Shown here piece after piece: positions 54,546 through 62,531 of a stretch of DNA of 64,000 nt. Source of the DNA: Spirochaetota bacterium (lineage in GTDB: Bacteria > Spirochaetota > UBA4802 > UB4802). Numbering within the stretch: the stretch's first letter is position 1; each line of letters starts with the position of its first letter. The DNA is taken from NCBI GenBank assembly GCA_040756435.1, contig JBFLZD010000010.1, positions 1 to 64,000 on the forward strand, given 5' to 3'. The notes under the pieces were generated by a model that did not search any database, was not told the origin of the DNA, and worked only from the letters and a program-made list of their open reading frames with translations. The translations under genes and the position numbers were made by a program.

Positions 54546-55501
54546 TTTTTTGCAATTACCAGTTGCCATGCCCTGTCTGAAAGCTGATAGACGCGGGGTG
54601 TTTTGAAGCCAGCATTAGCAAGCCAATCAAAATATTCTTCTCGTGAATAGATATTCCCTTTTTTGCTCTGTGTTAGCATGTGCAGGGCAAGGGTAGCACC
54701 CAAATAGCTTTCATTCCGCAAATTGTCAAAAATGGCAATAATACCATTGTCGTTAAGTATATCATGGCACATAGTAATGATTTTTTGATTGTCTTCAGGC
54801 GATTGCCCATGGCACAGATTGCCAAGGAAAGCAATATCCACATTACATTTGGGTAATGCCACTGTTGCATCTCCTGTTACTATTTCTATATTCGGGATGA
54901 TTTGTAATTCATCCTGCGTTACTGCTAGCGATTGAGGAAGGTCAAACACAATTGTTTGTATCCCTCGTTTTGCAAATTCTTTAGCTATGGTACCTGGTGC
55001 ACCACCAATATCAATACACATTGTGGGGTCAGAGCATTGAACAATACACAGATCTACTATCTCGGGTGCCAATTTCTTTTTCCATGGCGAATCCATACCT
55101 TTGATAAAATCATACATTGATAATTCTTTAAAACTTGTTTCATCGGGACTGCCGGTGCGCAAAACATGCGGTAGGGTTTTCCACGGGTTTATTAAATACA
55201 ATAAAAATTGTAAAAAGTTGCCCTCGTATTCATCGCTATTCTCATCAACAAGATGACTCACACAATATTCTGTTGGGATGTATGTATTATTGTTTTTTAT
55301 AAGGTAGCCTAATTCAACAAGTGCTTCCAGCAGTATCCAGGTTGCTCGTTTATCAAATTGCATTCGCAAAGCAAGTCCATCTGCAGTATCGGGCTTGCTA
55401 TGAAGCTCTTTGAACACGCCAAGGCGGTGTGCCTGTCCCACAAAGATGGCTTCTTCGAAATAATGCTGTAAAGTTCGTACGGGTGTTGGGGTCAGAGCCA
55501 T
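54542..55501 (-). CDS. SAM-dependent O-methyltransferase, dimerisation-domain (family 2) type
   Basis: A 319-residue enzyme similar to acetylserotonin/hydroxyneurosporene O-methyltransferases. The N-terminal helical winged part (HYFEEAIFVGQAHRLGVFKELHSKPDTADGLALRM) is a dimerisation domain; the SAM site is MCIDIGGAPGTIAKEFAKRGIQTIVFDLPQSLAV and the loop VDIAFLGNLCHGQSPEDNQ carries a candidate catalytic His. Substrate unknown. Two GCTCTGACCCC words lie in it: at the N-terminus (encoding Ala-Leu-Thr-Pro) and at 55025 (Cys-Ser-Asp-Pro), so this word appears to have entered the coding sequence. Tail overlaps rnpB by four bases. Confidence 0.85.
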   Translation of the reverse strand: MALTPTPVRTLQHYFEEAIFVGQAHRLGVFKELHSKPDTADGLALRMQFDKRATWILLEALVELGYLIKNNNTYIPTEYCVSHLVDENSDEYEGNFLQFLLYLINPWKTLPHVLRTGSPDETSFKELSMYDFIKGMDSPWKKKLAPEIVDLCIVQCSDPTMCIDIGGAPGTIAKEFAKRGIQTIVFDLPQSLAVTQDELQIIPNIEIVTGDATVALPKCNVDIAFLGNLCHGQSPEDNQKIITMCHDILNDNGIIAIFDNLRNESYLGATLALHMLTQSKKGNIYSREEYFDWLANAGFKTPRVYQLSDRAWQLVIAKK

Positions 55502-55554
55502 ATATACCTTTCCTTTTAAAGTATGGATTTTTTACAATGAACTATCGCCCATAA

Positions 55555-56265
55555 TTATTGTAATGGTTTTTGTGCATACAGTATGATACTTTTTGGGAAA
55601 AAGTTGTCAAAGAAACGTTCAACCTTTTGCATAAACGGCGAGAACAGTACACGCGTCAAAAAGTTGCGATAGTGTCTGGTGAAAAACTGGTTTTCTAAAT
55701 GAAGGCCCACCACGCAGCGGATAAGCCAGTAGATAGTATGGAATGAATGGCGAAAGTCAATGGCATAAATTTTAAGACCGTTTTGTTCCATGATATGTGC
55801 CAGTGCTCGAGGGACATATTTGCGAATGTGCCCACCAGGCGAGGTGAAGTATTCATACGTCATTGTGTCATATATAAGCTCGGAAATATAGGTGGGGACA
55901 GTTATGGCAATAAGCCCCCCAGGTTTTAATACGCGGGAAAGTTCACTACAGGCTTTGTTGTCATCAGGAACATGTTCCATAACCTCGGAACATATGATGC
56001 GGTCAAAGGTGTTATCCCTAAAAGGGAGGTTAAGGGCATCGCCCACAAGTACCTGAAAACGGGCCCCCGGCTTTGACTGGCCACTGTCGCGCATGTGGAC
56101 TAACGTAAACCGGGTGCGGCGAACACAATCCATATCCATATCCATGGAAAAGACGTTTGCTCCGCGTGCCACAAATTCAAATGAATGCCGCCCCAAACCA
56201 CAACCAGCATCAAGTGCAGCGTCACCATCCTGCACAGCCAAAAGATCAAAGTCAACGGTGAGCAT
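55555..56265 (-). CDS. class I SAM-dependent methyltransferase (type 11)
   Basis: A 236-residue methyltransferase. The SAM motif is AALDAGCGLGRHSFEFVARGANVFSMDMD, followed by VGDALNLPFRDNTFDRIICSEVMEHVPDDNKACSELSRVLKPGGLIAITVPTYISELIYD, a common pattern of type 11 enzymes. The ATG at 56265 has AGGAGGCAATTG upstream; the longer frame to 56307 lies inside the glycosyltransferase. It overlaps that gene by 14 bases, so the two are coupled. It is the last gene of the 60.2-55.6 kb operon and probably methylates a sugar or lipid made by its neighbours. One octamer (55666) lies inside. Confidence 0.88.
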   Translation of the reverse strand: MLTVDFDLLAVQDGDAALDAGCGLGRHSFEFVARGANVFSMDMDMDCVRRTRFTLVHMRDSGQSKPGARFQVLVGDALNLPFRDNTFDRIICSEVMEHVPDDNKACSELSRVLKPGGLIAITVPTYISELIYDTMTYEYFTSPGGHIRKYVPRALAHIMEQNGLKIYAIDFRHSFHTIYWLIRCVVGLHLENQFFTRHYRNFLTRVLFSPFMQKVERFFDNFFPKSIILYAQKPLQ

Positions 56266-57484
56266 CAATTGCCTCCTGGTATACGGTAACCATCTGTTTG
56301 GCTGCATTTTCCCAGGTGAAGGTTTTTAAAACGCGCTCTCTAGCTGCTTTACCTATGCGCTCACGCATCAATGGATTTTCAATAAGATAGTCTATGGCCT
56401 GGGCCAGTGCGTATGGGTCGCGGGGTGGTACCAGTATTCCTGTTTTCATGTGCTCTCCTACAACCTCAGGCAGAGCGCCGCCGGTAGCTGCAATAACGGG
56501 AAGCTCGCAAGCCATGGCTTCAGCTGCCGGGAAGCCAAATCCTTCATACAATGAAGGACACAGCGCTATCTGAGTTTGAGCATATAACTGTACAAGTTTA
56601 TCCAGTGGAATTTTTCCGGTGAATGTGATGCGGTCATTGAGGTTGAACTTATCAATCCATTTGGGTACATAATTGCGGTTGGGAGCACCACCATCTACAA
56701 TGGTTAAATGAGCTTTATGCCTGGTAAGGGTCAGGGCTTTCAGCATGTAGATGACACCTTTTTTACGGTCTTCTACATTGCCTACAAAAATTAAGCTGTT
56801 AGGCCGCTTATGCGTTTTTATGGGATAAAAGATGGAGCTATCCATCCCATTGTACACTACACGCTGCTTTTCAATTGGCACGCCAAATGCATTATAAATT
56901 TCTTTGGCCGAATCATGTGATACAGTAATAATAAGATCCATTTTATTGGCCACATATTTCTGCATCACAAGCGGATAGTACAGAATACGCTTGGTTTTTA
57001 AAAAAAAGCTTGATGGATATTCAAACCATGTGGAGCGGTCAATAGTTAACGGATGATGAATGGTTGATACAAATGGTATGCCAAATTGCTTAATGAGCAA
57101 AAATCCATATCCCAAGCATTGGTTATCATGGATGATATCAAATGAATGAGTTTTTAAAAGCTCACGCAACTTACAGTATGCCCGTATAGAAAAGGATTCA
57201 ATTTCAGGAAAGATGCCAAACTTTGATGCCATAAATTCATAGAAATTTAAAGGCTCTAATGTGGCAAATGGTCTGTCAGGTTTTACAAAATCCTTCACAT
57301 TAAAATAATTATGGTTATCAATATAGTGATAGGTAACACCTTCTATGGGGAAAGGATAGGGTGGTCCCACAATGGCATGTACCTCATGACCCAATTTTGC
57401 CAGTTCGCGTGCCACATACATTAAATAAATTCCCTGCCCGCCACAATATGGATTTCCTCTATAGCTTAGTAGACATATCTTCAT
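56252..57484 (-). CDS. glycosyltransferase family 4 (copy b)
   Basis: A 410-residue GT-B fold enzyme that transfers a sugar from a nucleotide donor. The start KICLLSYRGNPYCGGQGIYLMYVARELAKLGHEVHAIVGPPYP and the C-terminal PSLYEGFGFPAAEAMACELPVIAATGGALPEVVGEHMKTGILVPPRDP (donor-binding E-x7-E) are GT4 hallmarks. It is closely similar to its upstream neighbour (57481-58719) over its whole length, so the pair arose by duplication. Overlaps that gene by four bases. Acceptor unknown; a lipid or surface sugar is likely from the operon. Confidence 0.92.
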   Translation of the reverse strand: MKICLLSYRGNPYCGGQGIYLMYVARELAKLGHEVHAIVGPPYPFPIEGVTYHYIDNHNYFNVKDFVKPDRPFATLEPLNFYEFMASKFGIFPEIESFSIRAYCKLRELLKTHSFDIIHDNQCLGYGFLLIKQFGIPFVSTIHHPLTIDRSTWFEYPSSFFLKTKRILYYPLVMQKYVANKMDLIITVSHDSAKEIYNAFGVPIEKQRVVYNGMDSSIFYPIKTHKRPNSLIFVGNVEDRKKGVIYMLKALTLTRHKAHLTIVDGGAPNRNYVPKWIDKFNLNDRITFTGKIPLDKLVQLYAQTQIALCPSLYEGFGFPAAEAMACELPVIAATGGALPEVVGEHMKTGILVPPRDPYALAQAIDYLIENPLMRERIGKAARERVLKTFTWENAAKQMVTVYQEAIDAHR

Positions 57485-58719
57485 AGCTTGCTCCTGTACT
57501 GCTCAATTACATCATGGTACACTGCCAGTGTATTTTTAGCTGCAACAGGCCATGCAAAATTTTCCTCAACACGCTTCCTTCCCTTTTTGCCTAATTCTTC
57601 ACGCAGTGCTTGATTGTGTAATAGTTTCAATATGCCATCTTTTAATGCAACAGGGTCTTTTGGTGGTACAATTATGCCACAGTCGCCCACAACCTCGGGC
57701 AATGATCCGGCGCTGGTTACAACTACCGGTGTATTGCATGCCATAGCCTCGGCTGCTGGAAGCCCAAACCCTTCATAAAGTGATGCCATGACTAACATTG
57801 TGCAGGTACTGTAAAGATGTACCAGTGTACCTAAATCAACCTTGCCGGTAAATGTTACCCTGTTTTCAAGATGACGTTCCTGTATCCATCCCCATGCGGT
57901 GAGCCTTTTTGGTGGCCCGTCATCAACAATAATAAGCTTTACATCTTCAGGAAGCATTGTCATGGCATCAAAAAGGTAGCGCAAGCCCTTTTTATGGTCT
58001 TCAGTATTGCCCACAAAAAGGATGGTGTTATCTTTACGCTTTTCACCGGTATTGCGGAAAACTTCAACATCCATGCCATTATATACCACTGAAACTTTTT
58101 CAGGTGGCAATTTAAATGCTTCATGCAATGCATTGATGCCTTCTTTTGAAGAGGTAATAACCCTGTCAAGACGGTTAATTACTATCCGCTGCATAGTTAA
58201 TGGGTAAAACAGTATGGTGCACACCATCTCCCACATGGTGTTATCAACAAGGAAATCAGCTTCACGATCTTTAGTGAGCGGGTGATGTACGGTAGTAACT
58301 ATGGGTATACCATACCCTTTCATGGGCAACAGCCCCCAGCCTAAGCACTGCACATCATGGATAATATCATACTGTTTTTCTTTCAAAAGCTTTCGCAGCA
58401 GAAAAAACGCCTTCATGCTGAATGTTTCCATTTCTGGAAAAATATGAAAGCGTGTTAATACATAATCCGTAAAATGCCATGGCTTATAAAGTTTGATAAG
58501 CTTTTCATAGGGGAAATGTTTTGTTTTTATTGCCCACATATTAAGATTTTCAAGCTTATAAACGGTAGCCCATTCATCCATAGGGTCAGGGTATGGGGGA
58601 CCAACAATAACATCAATCTCAACACCTAATTGTGATAGTTCTCTGGTGAGATTGTATAAATAAATGCCCTGTCCACCACAGAACGGGTTTCCACGGTAAC
58701 ACAAAAATAGTGCACGCAT
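57481..58719 (-). CDS. glycosyltransferase family 4 (copy a)
   Basis: A 412-residue GT4 enzyme. RALFLCYRGNPFCGGQGIYLYNLTRELSQLGVEIDVIVGPPYPDPM is nearly the same start as copy b, and ASLYEGFGLPAAEAMACNTPVVVTSAGSLPEVVGDCGIIVPPKDP is the donor site. The middle KEKQYDIIHDVQCLGWGLLPMKGYGIPIVTTVHHPLT is shared with copy b too. It precedes copy b in the operon with an ATGA overlap and follows the small membrane protein by six bases. Two related enzymes in a row suggest consecutive addition of two sugars. Confidence 0.92.
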   Translation of the reverse strand: MRALFLCYRGNPFCGGQGIYLYNLTRELSQLGVEIDVIVGPPYPDPMDEWATVYKLENLNMWAIKTKHFPYEKLIKLYKPWHFTDYVLTRFHIFPEMETFSMKAFFLLRKLLKEKQYDIIHDVQCLGWGLLPMKGYGIPIVTTVHHPLTKDREADFLVDNTMWEMVCTILFYPLTMQRIVINRLDRVITSSKEGINALHEAFKLPPEKVSVVYNGMDVEVFRNTGEKRKDNTILFVGNTEDHKKGLRYLFDAMTMLPEDVKLIIVDDGPPKRLTAWGWIQERHLENRVTFTGKVDLGTLVHLYSTCTMLVMASLYEGFGLPAAEAMACNTPVVVTSAGSLPEVVGDCGIIVPPKDPVALKDGILKLLHNQALREELGKKGRKRVEENFAWPVAAKNTLAVYHDVIEQYRSKL

Positions 58720-58725
58720 ACGTGG

Positions 58726-59187
58726 CTATTTATCTTTCTTCAGAGTAGAACGTGTTGTGATTATTGCAATGCCAACCCAGAAAACCATACCCAGAATAAC
58801 CAGTGTTATGCATGCAGCTGGAATAGCAATAGCTAAATAGTAATGATGCAATAAACCGTATACAAACCACGCTGCAAGTGCAGCGGTTACCAGACAAAGC
58901 AAGAATGCCTTGAATTTTGAATTATCCTTCTTTTCAACTATTTCTGGCATAGGAGGAGCCACCTTTATCGTTAAAATTGTATATCCAACCCAAAAACCGG
59001 TTGCTAAAATAAAAAGGGTAACAATAGCAATTGGTGTAACCACTGCCCAGTATGCACCAGTATCAATGGAAGAAAAATGTAACGATGAATACATGTCAAA
59101 ATGTATGAATGCATAATATACAAATGCAATTCCCAGCAGCGCTGAAACAATAACTGCTACATATCCGTATATTTTTGCTCGTGGCAT
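58726..59187 (-). CDS. small four-helix membrane protein with internal duplication
   Basis: A 153-residue protein with four membrane helices arranged as two pairs. The second helix of each pair is alike: YWAVVTPIAIVTLFILATGFWVGYTILTI and YYLAIAIPAACITLVILGMVFWVGIAIITT, both with the FWVG motif, so the protein arose by internal duplication. The linker (KVAPPMPEIVEKKDNSKFK) is charged and cytoplasmic. I do not know a family. It is six bases from the first glycosyltransferase and may act as a membrane partner. Confidence 0.75.
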   Translation of the reverse strand: MPRAKIYGYVAVIVSALLGIAFVYYAFIHFDMYSSLHFSSIDTGAYWAVVTPIAIVTLFILATGFWVGYTILTIKVAPPMPEIVEKKDNSKFKAFLLCLVTAALAAWFVYGLLHHYYLAIAIPAACITLVILGMVFWVGIAIITTRSTLKKDK

Positions 59188-59218
59188 AATAAAACCTCTT
59201 TTGTTTACAGTATACCGT

Positions 59219-60172
59219 TTAAAAGCTTAATACAATCTTTATTGCATTGTCAGCTCTGTTCGTTGCCATTTCAAAACCCTTTTGAATGTCTTCAAAAGGA
59301 AGGTCGTGTGTCAAAATTGGAGTAACGTCTATAGCTCCTTTAACAATCATATCCAGCGCGTAGGGATAGTCCATGGAAAGATCAGGGCCCACCGAAGCTA
59401 TCATGCGAAGTTCTTTTCTAAAAAATGTATTAAAGTGCAGCCGTGGCGATTCTTCCAGGCAAATACCAAAAAAAGCAACCTGCCCATTATGTTTTGCTAT
59501 CTCAAAGCATGTATTAATAACTGCCACATTTTGCCCATATGCGTCAATAACAATATCAGCCAATGAACCACCAGTAATTGTTTTAATTGATTCAATTAAA
59601 TCTTCCTTTTCAGGATTAATGGTGTGAGTGGCTCCCATGCGCTTTGAAACACTTAAACGATAATCCAGAATGTCAACAGCTATTACACTGCGCGCGCCAA
59701 AGTTTTTCATCAGTCCAGTAAATAATAATCCCACTGGTCCCTGTCCCATTATTACAACATGTTTGTTATACGGTTTGTCCAGCCTGAAAGCGCAATGTGC
59801 AACCGCACCTAAAAGCTGTGTCATTAAAAGCTCATTTAAGGGCAATGTATTGGGTATTTGCTGAATACGTGATGGCGGTGTAACATGATATTCTTTATAG
59901 CCATCAAGAAAGGGAGGGTAATACATTACCAGTGTGCCTTCTTGAATGTTTTTAACTTTAGATGCTTCAACAACACCTAAACATTCATGTCCTGGATAAC
60001 CGGGTGGCAATGGATAGGATTCTTTTGGAAAATCATTTGCAAAGTAAGGAAAATCTGAACCACAGATAGCAGCTTTTAAAAGTTTAACCCTGACATGAGC
60101 ATCAGGGCAATCAGGAATTGGCTCTTCATCAACGGAAAACTTCCGAGGAGCAACTATTCGTGCAGCGCGCAT
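59219..60172 (-). CDS. zinc-type alcohol dehydrogenase-like protein (MDR)
   Basis: A 317-residue medium-chain dehydrogenase. Catalytic zinc ligands are plausible: KAAICGSDFPYFAND (Cys) and YPGHECLGVV (His and Glu). The structural zinc loop with four Cys is missing. The NAD(P)-binding motif is VIMGQGPVGLLFTGL, followed by GARSVIAVD, which suggests NAD. Substrate is unknown; sorbitol- or threonine-type polyols are typical for the group. ATG at 60172 is chosen over TTG at 60178. First gene of the operon with the membrane protein (31-base gap), glycosyltransferases and methyltransferase, so it may make a sugar or polyol precursor. Confidence 0.85.
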   Translation of the reverse strand: MRAARIVAPRKFSVDEEPIPDCPDAHVRVKLLKAAICGSDFPYFANDFPKESYPLPPGYPGHECLGVVEASKVKNIQEGTLVMYYPPFLDGYKEYHVTPPSRIQQIPNTLPLNELLMTQLLGAVAHCAFRLDKPYNKHVVIMGQGPVGLLFTGLMKNFGARSVIAVDILDYRLSVSKRMGATHTINPEKEDLIESIKTITGGSLADIVIDAYGQNVAVINTCFEIAKHNGQVAFFGICLEESPRLHFNTFFRKELRMIASVGPDLSMDYPYALDMIVKGAIDVTPILTHDLPFEDIQKGFEMATNRADNAIKIVLSF

Positions 60173-60584
60173 GGTCAAAATTTCCTGTTAATAGAGTAAA
60201 TTAATATATACAAATAATCAAGAACTACACAGTGTTATAGAGTGGGGTTATTGTCAACTTATTTATTTGACATTTTATTATGTATATGCAAAGTTAAAAC
60301 AAGATGTCATAATGCCTTGGTGTATATTGAGGTGAGCAGATTATCATGATTCATAATTACAATCATAGCAATAAAGTGCATTTTTCAAATTCTTTGTAAA
60401 AAAATAATCTTTGATTTTCATAATAAATGGTTTATATTTATACATGCACAACATTAAAATTTTACATTCTTCTAATAGAACAGAGTACATCTTTTGCTTG
60501 ACAATTATTTGCCAAAAATTAGGATAAATGCCTATATATTTTATATATTTTTACTAAGAGACAACAATAGGGGTTGATTTTGCA
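60173..60584. other. intergenic region between divergent ADH operon and STAS-pth operon
   Basis: About 410 AT-rich bases without a gene. It should carry the divergent promoters. A candidate for the STAS gene is described separately at 60498-60528. No repeat element is visible. Confidence 0.5.
60498..60528 (+). promoter_or_regulatory. candidate sigma-70 promoter for the STAS-pth operon
   Basis: TTGACA at 60498-60503 and GATAAA at 60523-60528, 19 bases apart, 57 bases upstream of the STAS gene ATG. The spacing is wider than the ideal 17, so confidence is modest. Confidence 0.4.
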
Positions 60585-60923
60585 ATGAAAATAACCAGGA
60601 AAAGTATAGATGGCCTTGTTATCTTAAAGGTTGAAGGTTCTCTTGTTACTGAACATATAAAACAGCTTGAAAAAGAAATATATAGTGCACTAGAAAAAAA
60701 GAGTAATATTATTATTGATTTCAGTGAATTATCATTTATATGCAGTGCTGGTTTGAGCCTGCTTATTGCAACCCACAAAAAGGCAGAGCCAAAGAATTTA
60801 AAAATAGTTATTACCGGATGCAGTGAGGACATAATAAAGTTATTTAAATTAACAGAGCTTGATCAGCATTTACAAATTAAAAATACCATAGAAGAAGCCC
60901 GCTTATATATATCTTCACAATGA
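60585..60923 (+). CDS. STAS-domain anti-sigma factor antagonist
   Basis: A 112-residue SpoIIAA-like protein. MKITRKSIDGLVILKVEGSLVTEHIKQLEKEIYSAL and NIIIDFSELSFICSAGLSLLIATHKKAEP show the STAS fold with the phospho-acceptor Ser in CSAGLSLL. By family it competes with an anti-sigma kinase for binding, releasing a sigma factor, when unphosphorylated. No cognate kinase is near. It overlaps pth by four bases (ATGA), so the two are translationally coupled. Confidence 0.92.
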   Translation: MKITRKSIDGLVILKVEGSLVTEHIKQLEKEIYSALEKKSNIIIDFSELSFICSAGLSLLIATHKKAEPKNLKIVITGCSEDIIKLFKLTELDQHLQIKNTIEEARLYISSQ

Positions 60924-61453
60924 AAATAATAGCTTGTTTAGGAAATCCTGGGAAAAAATACGCTGGTAATCGCCATAATGTTGGCATGATTGCTGGTATG
61001 GAAATTGCAAAAAATTATTCTATTGCAATAAATAAAAAAGAGCATGATGCCATTACCGGTACAGGCATTATTGAAGGATGCGATTGTTTGTTTGTACTTC
61101 CTCAAACCTATATGAATAATAGCGGCATGGCAGTACATAAGGTGCTATCATATTATAAAGAAACCCCTGAAAACCTCATTGTGCTGCACGATGAAATAGA
61201 ACTTCAATTTGGGCATGTAAAAATAAAATTTGGTGGGGGCCATAAAGGACATAACGGTATTCGATCTATTCAGCAATACCTGGGAACCCCCAACTTTTAC
61301 CGCATACGAATTGGTGTTGGCAGACCACACGATGATACACCGGTTGCAGATTATGTCCTGTCCGATTTTACCACAGAAGAAAAAAATCATTTACACGAAC
61401 TAACCCATTCGGTACATGCCATCCTGGTAGATTGGCTGCAAGCTTCAAAATAG
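60920..61453 (+). CDS. pth: peptidyl-tRNA hydrolase
   Basis: A 177-residue enzyme that releases peptides from peptidyl-tRNA. CLGNPGKKYAGNRHNVGM has the catalytic His and Asn pair, LPQTYMNNSGMAV and VLHDEIELQFG (usually HDDLDL) follow, and GGGHKGHNGIRSIQQYLG is intact. The GCGATAGT octamer begins right after the stop codon (61454-61461). Confidence 0.96.
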   Translation: MKIIACLGNPGKKYAGNRHNVGMIAGMEIAKNYSIAINKKEHDAITGTGIIEGCDCLFVLPQTYMNNSGMAVHKVLSYYKETPENLIVLHDEIELQFGHVKIKFGGGHKGHNGIRSIQQYLGTPNFYRIRIGVGRPHDDTPVADYVLSDFTTEEKNHLHELTHSVHAILVDWLQASK

Positions 61454-61979
61454 GCGATAGTACATTTAATTGACTTATTGATGGTATATGGTACATTAAT
61501 AGTATTAATTGTATTATTAGTGCAAATTAATGTATTGAATGGGCACTAATTTTATAGGTAATACTGAGCTTGTTCTGAGTTTTTTTTTCAGGATTGATTT
61601 AGTGCAGTCATCCTGAACTTGATTCAGGATCTCAATGGTAAGAATAAGAGATTCCGGGACAAGTCCGTAATGACGGAGGCAACAGTCATCCTGAACCTGA
61701 TTCAGGATCTCAATGGTAAGAATAAGGGATTCCGGATCAAGTCCGGAATGACAGTGGGGAGTAAAGATTCCGGGACAAGTCCGGAATGACGGAGGTAATA
61801 GTCATCCTGAACTTGATTCAGGATCTCAATGGTAAGAATAAGGGATTCCGGATCAAGTCCGGAATGACAGTGGGGAGTAAAGATTCCGGAACAAGTCCGG
61901 AATGACAGTGTGGCGTAAAGATTCCGGGACAAGTCCGGAATGACGATGAGTATATTATATTTCCTATTGGAGGAAATCC
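61454..61979. other. intergenic region with octamer and REP-like array
   Basis: About 526 bases without a gene. The octamer GCGATAGT starts at 61454, next to the pth stop codon. About 60 AT-rich bases around 61490-61550 follow, and then a REP-like array at 61607-61944. The DJ-1-like gene begins 35 bases after the array. Confidence 0.65.
61607..61944. repeat. array of REP-like palindromes
   Basis: Three copies of a GTCATCCTGAACTTGATTCA-type word alternate with about six GATTCCGGGACAAGTCCGGA-type palindromes, joined by a TCTCAATGGTAAGAATAA linker. The repeats translate in one frame to HSGLDPESL- or VIPDLIRNPL-like peptides, a known artefact of this repeat family, so the open frame over it is not a gene. 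Confidence 0.85.
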
Positions 61980-62528
61980 ATGAAGATAATTGTGCCAATA
62001 GCACCCGGATTTGAAGAAATAGAAGCTATCACCATCATTGATGTGCTGCGAAGGGCAAATTTAGATGTACACTCTGCAGCGCTGACTGATACCCTGGTCA
62101 TAGGTTCCCATGGCATTGCAGTGAAGCCTGATACACTATTGCATAAATGCAATCCTGTCGATTATAATTGTATAGTGTTGCCAGGTGGAATGCCGGGCAG
62201 TGAAAATCTAAAACACAATGATGATGTGATTAAATTCATAAAACATATTTATTCAAAAGGCGGATTTGTGGCTGCCGTTTGTGCCGCACCTATTGTGCTT
62301 GGGGCCAGTGAAATATTGTACGGCAAAAAAGCAACATGCTTTCCCGGCTTTGAGCATGAACTTACCGGTGCTACAATAGTTAATGAGCCGGTTGTGGTTG
62401 ATGGTACAATCATCACTGCAAAAGGACCGGGATGTGCAATCCCATTTGCTCTGACCCTGGTTGGTCTGATTGCTGGTAAAGAAATACAGAATACATTGAA
62501 GAATACTATGCAGGTTTACTGGATGTAG
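61980..62528 (+). CDS. DJ-1/PfpI family protein (YajL-like)
   Basis: A 182-residue DJ-1-fold protein. MKIIVPIAPGFEEIEAITIIDVLRRANLDV and the nucleophile elbow FVAAVCAAPIVLGASEIL carry the conserved Cys; FEEIE near the start holds the Glu that lowers its pKa. Members act as glyoxalases, deglycases or redox chaperones; the exact role is debated. GGAGGAAATCC precedes the ATG. The next gene begins three bases after the stop, so they form an operon. Confidence 0.92.
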   Translation: MKIIVPIAPGFEEIEAITIIDVLRRANLDVHSAALTDTLVIGSHGIAVKPDTLLHKCNPVDYNCIVLPGGMPGSENLKHNDDVIKFIKHIYSKGGFVAAVCAAPIVLGASEILYGKKATCFPGFEHELTGATIVNEPVVVDGTIITAKGPGCAIPFALTLVGLIAGKEIQNTLKNTMQVYWM

Positions 62529-62531
62529 GAT

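Noticed and set aside
61702-62004. A 100-codon minus-strand open frame rich in IPDLxRNPL-like peptides
   Set aside because: It is the translation of the REP-like array and overlaps the start of the DJ-1-like gene; this peptide is a known artefact of the repeat family.
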